A DNA stretch of 64,000 nucleotides, taken from NCBI GenBank assembly GCA_033557465.1, contig CM066031.1:174623043-174687042 (forward strand). Reading direction: 5' to 3'. Source of the stretch: Ichthyophis bannanicus (lineage: Eukaryota; Chordata; Amphibia; Gymnophiona; Ichthyophiidae). The position numbers and the translations under genes were made by a program. Shown piece by piece: positions 63,999 through 64,000 of the stretch (positions are counted from its first letter, which is position 1; every line of letters starts with the position of its first letter). The notes under the pieces were generated by a model. The model was not told the origin of the DNA, ran no database searches, and saw only the letters and a list, made by a program, of their open reading frames with translations.

Positions 63999-64000
63999 TC

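Overview
This is a window of nuclear DNA from a large, repeat-rich vertebrate genome. I found no host gene, tRNA, rRNA or CRISPR array in it. Nearly every coding-like stretch belongs to a transposable element. The mix is CR1 and L2 LINEs, L1 LINEs with intact ORFs, a DIRS/PAT-type tyrosine-recombinase retroelement, large PIF/Harbinger-like elements, and hAT and mariner-like hairpins. That mix fits an amphibian, perhaps a caecilian. The organism assignment is inference from repeat content, and a sauropsid is not excluded.

Layout. 1-3455 is a CR1 LINE on the minus strand, running off the window start. 4300-11248 is a long non-coding DNA transposon with a CTATG duplication, split by an internally deleted L1 (4323-7392). 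11392 onward is a second copy of that transposon. It is interrupted at 13092-19473 by a rearranged LINE carrying an unusual ORF1, and that LINE is itself interrupted by a full-length L1 with two intact ORFs (13843-19320, 17-bp target duplication). 19830-24960 is a DIRS/PAT-like element with decayed gag, RT/RNase H and tyrosine recombinase, and with split direct repeats in A-B-A-B order. 25920-28300 holds LINE remnants. 30200-34407 is a second CR1 (minus) that contains a hAT hairpin and a small CR1 fragment. 34408-36125 and 60240-62240 hold two diverged copies of an element whose charged, serine/arginine-rich protein I do not recognise. 36561-40435 is a third large Harbinger-like copy with a 12-bp minisatellite. 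40715-45640 is the most complete CR1 (plus), with esterase ORF1 and EN-RT ORF2 carrying only a few stop codons. 47150-60230 is a patchwork of L2 and CR1 fragments, hairpin transposons and a 4-kb L2-like LINE (minus). The last kilobases are simple repeats, a CR1 tail and a roughly 100-bp tandem repeat.

How the parts relate. These are independent mobile elements, not a cooperating gene set. Nesting and target-site duplications give a relative order: Harbinger-like copy 2 is older than the ORF1-bearing LINE inside it, which is older than the intact L1. In CR1 copy B, the CR1 is older than both the hAT hairpin and the CR1 fragment inside it. The intact L1 is probably the youngest insertion. The most novel signals are the unrecognised ORF family, the split-repeat DIRS-type element, and the Harbinger-like family whose target duplications sit in a CTTAG-like site.
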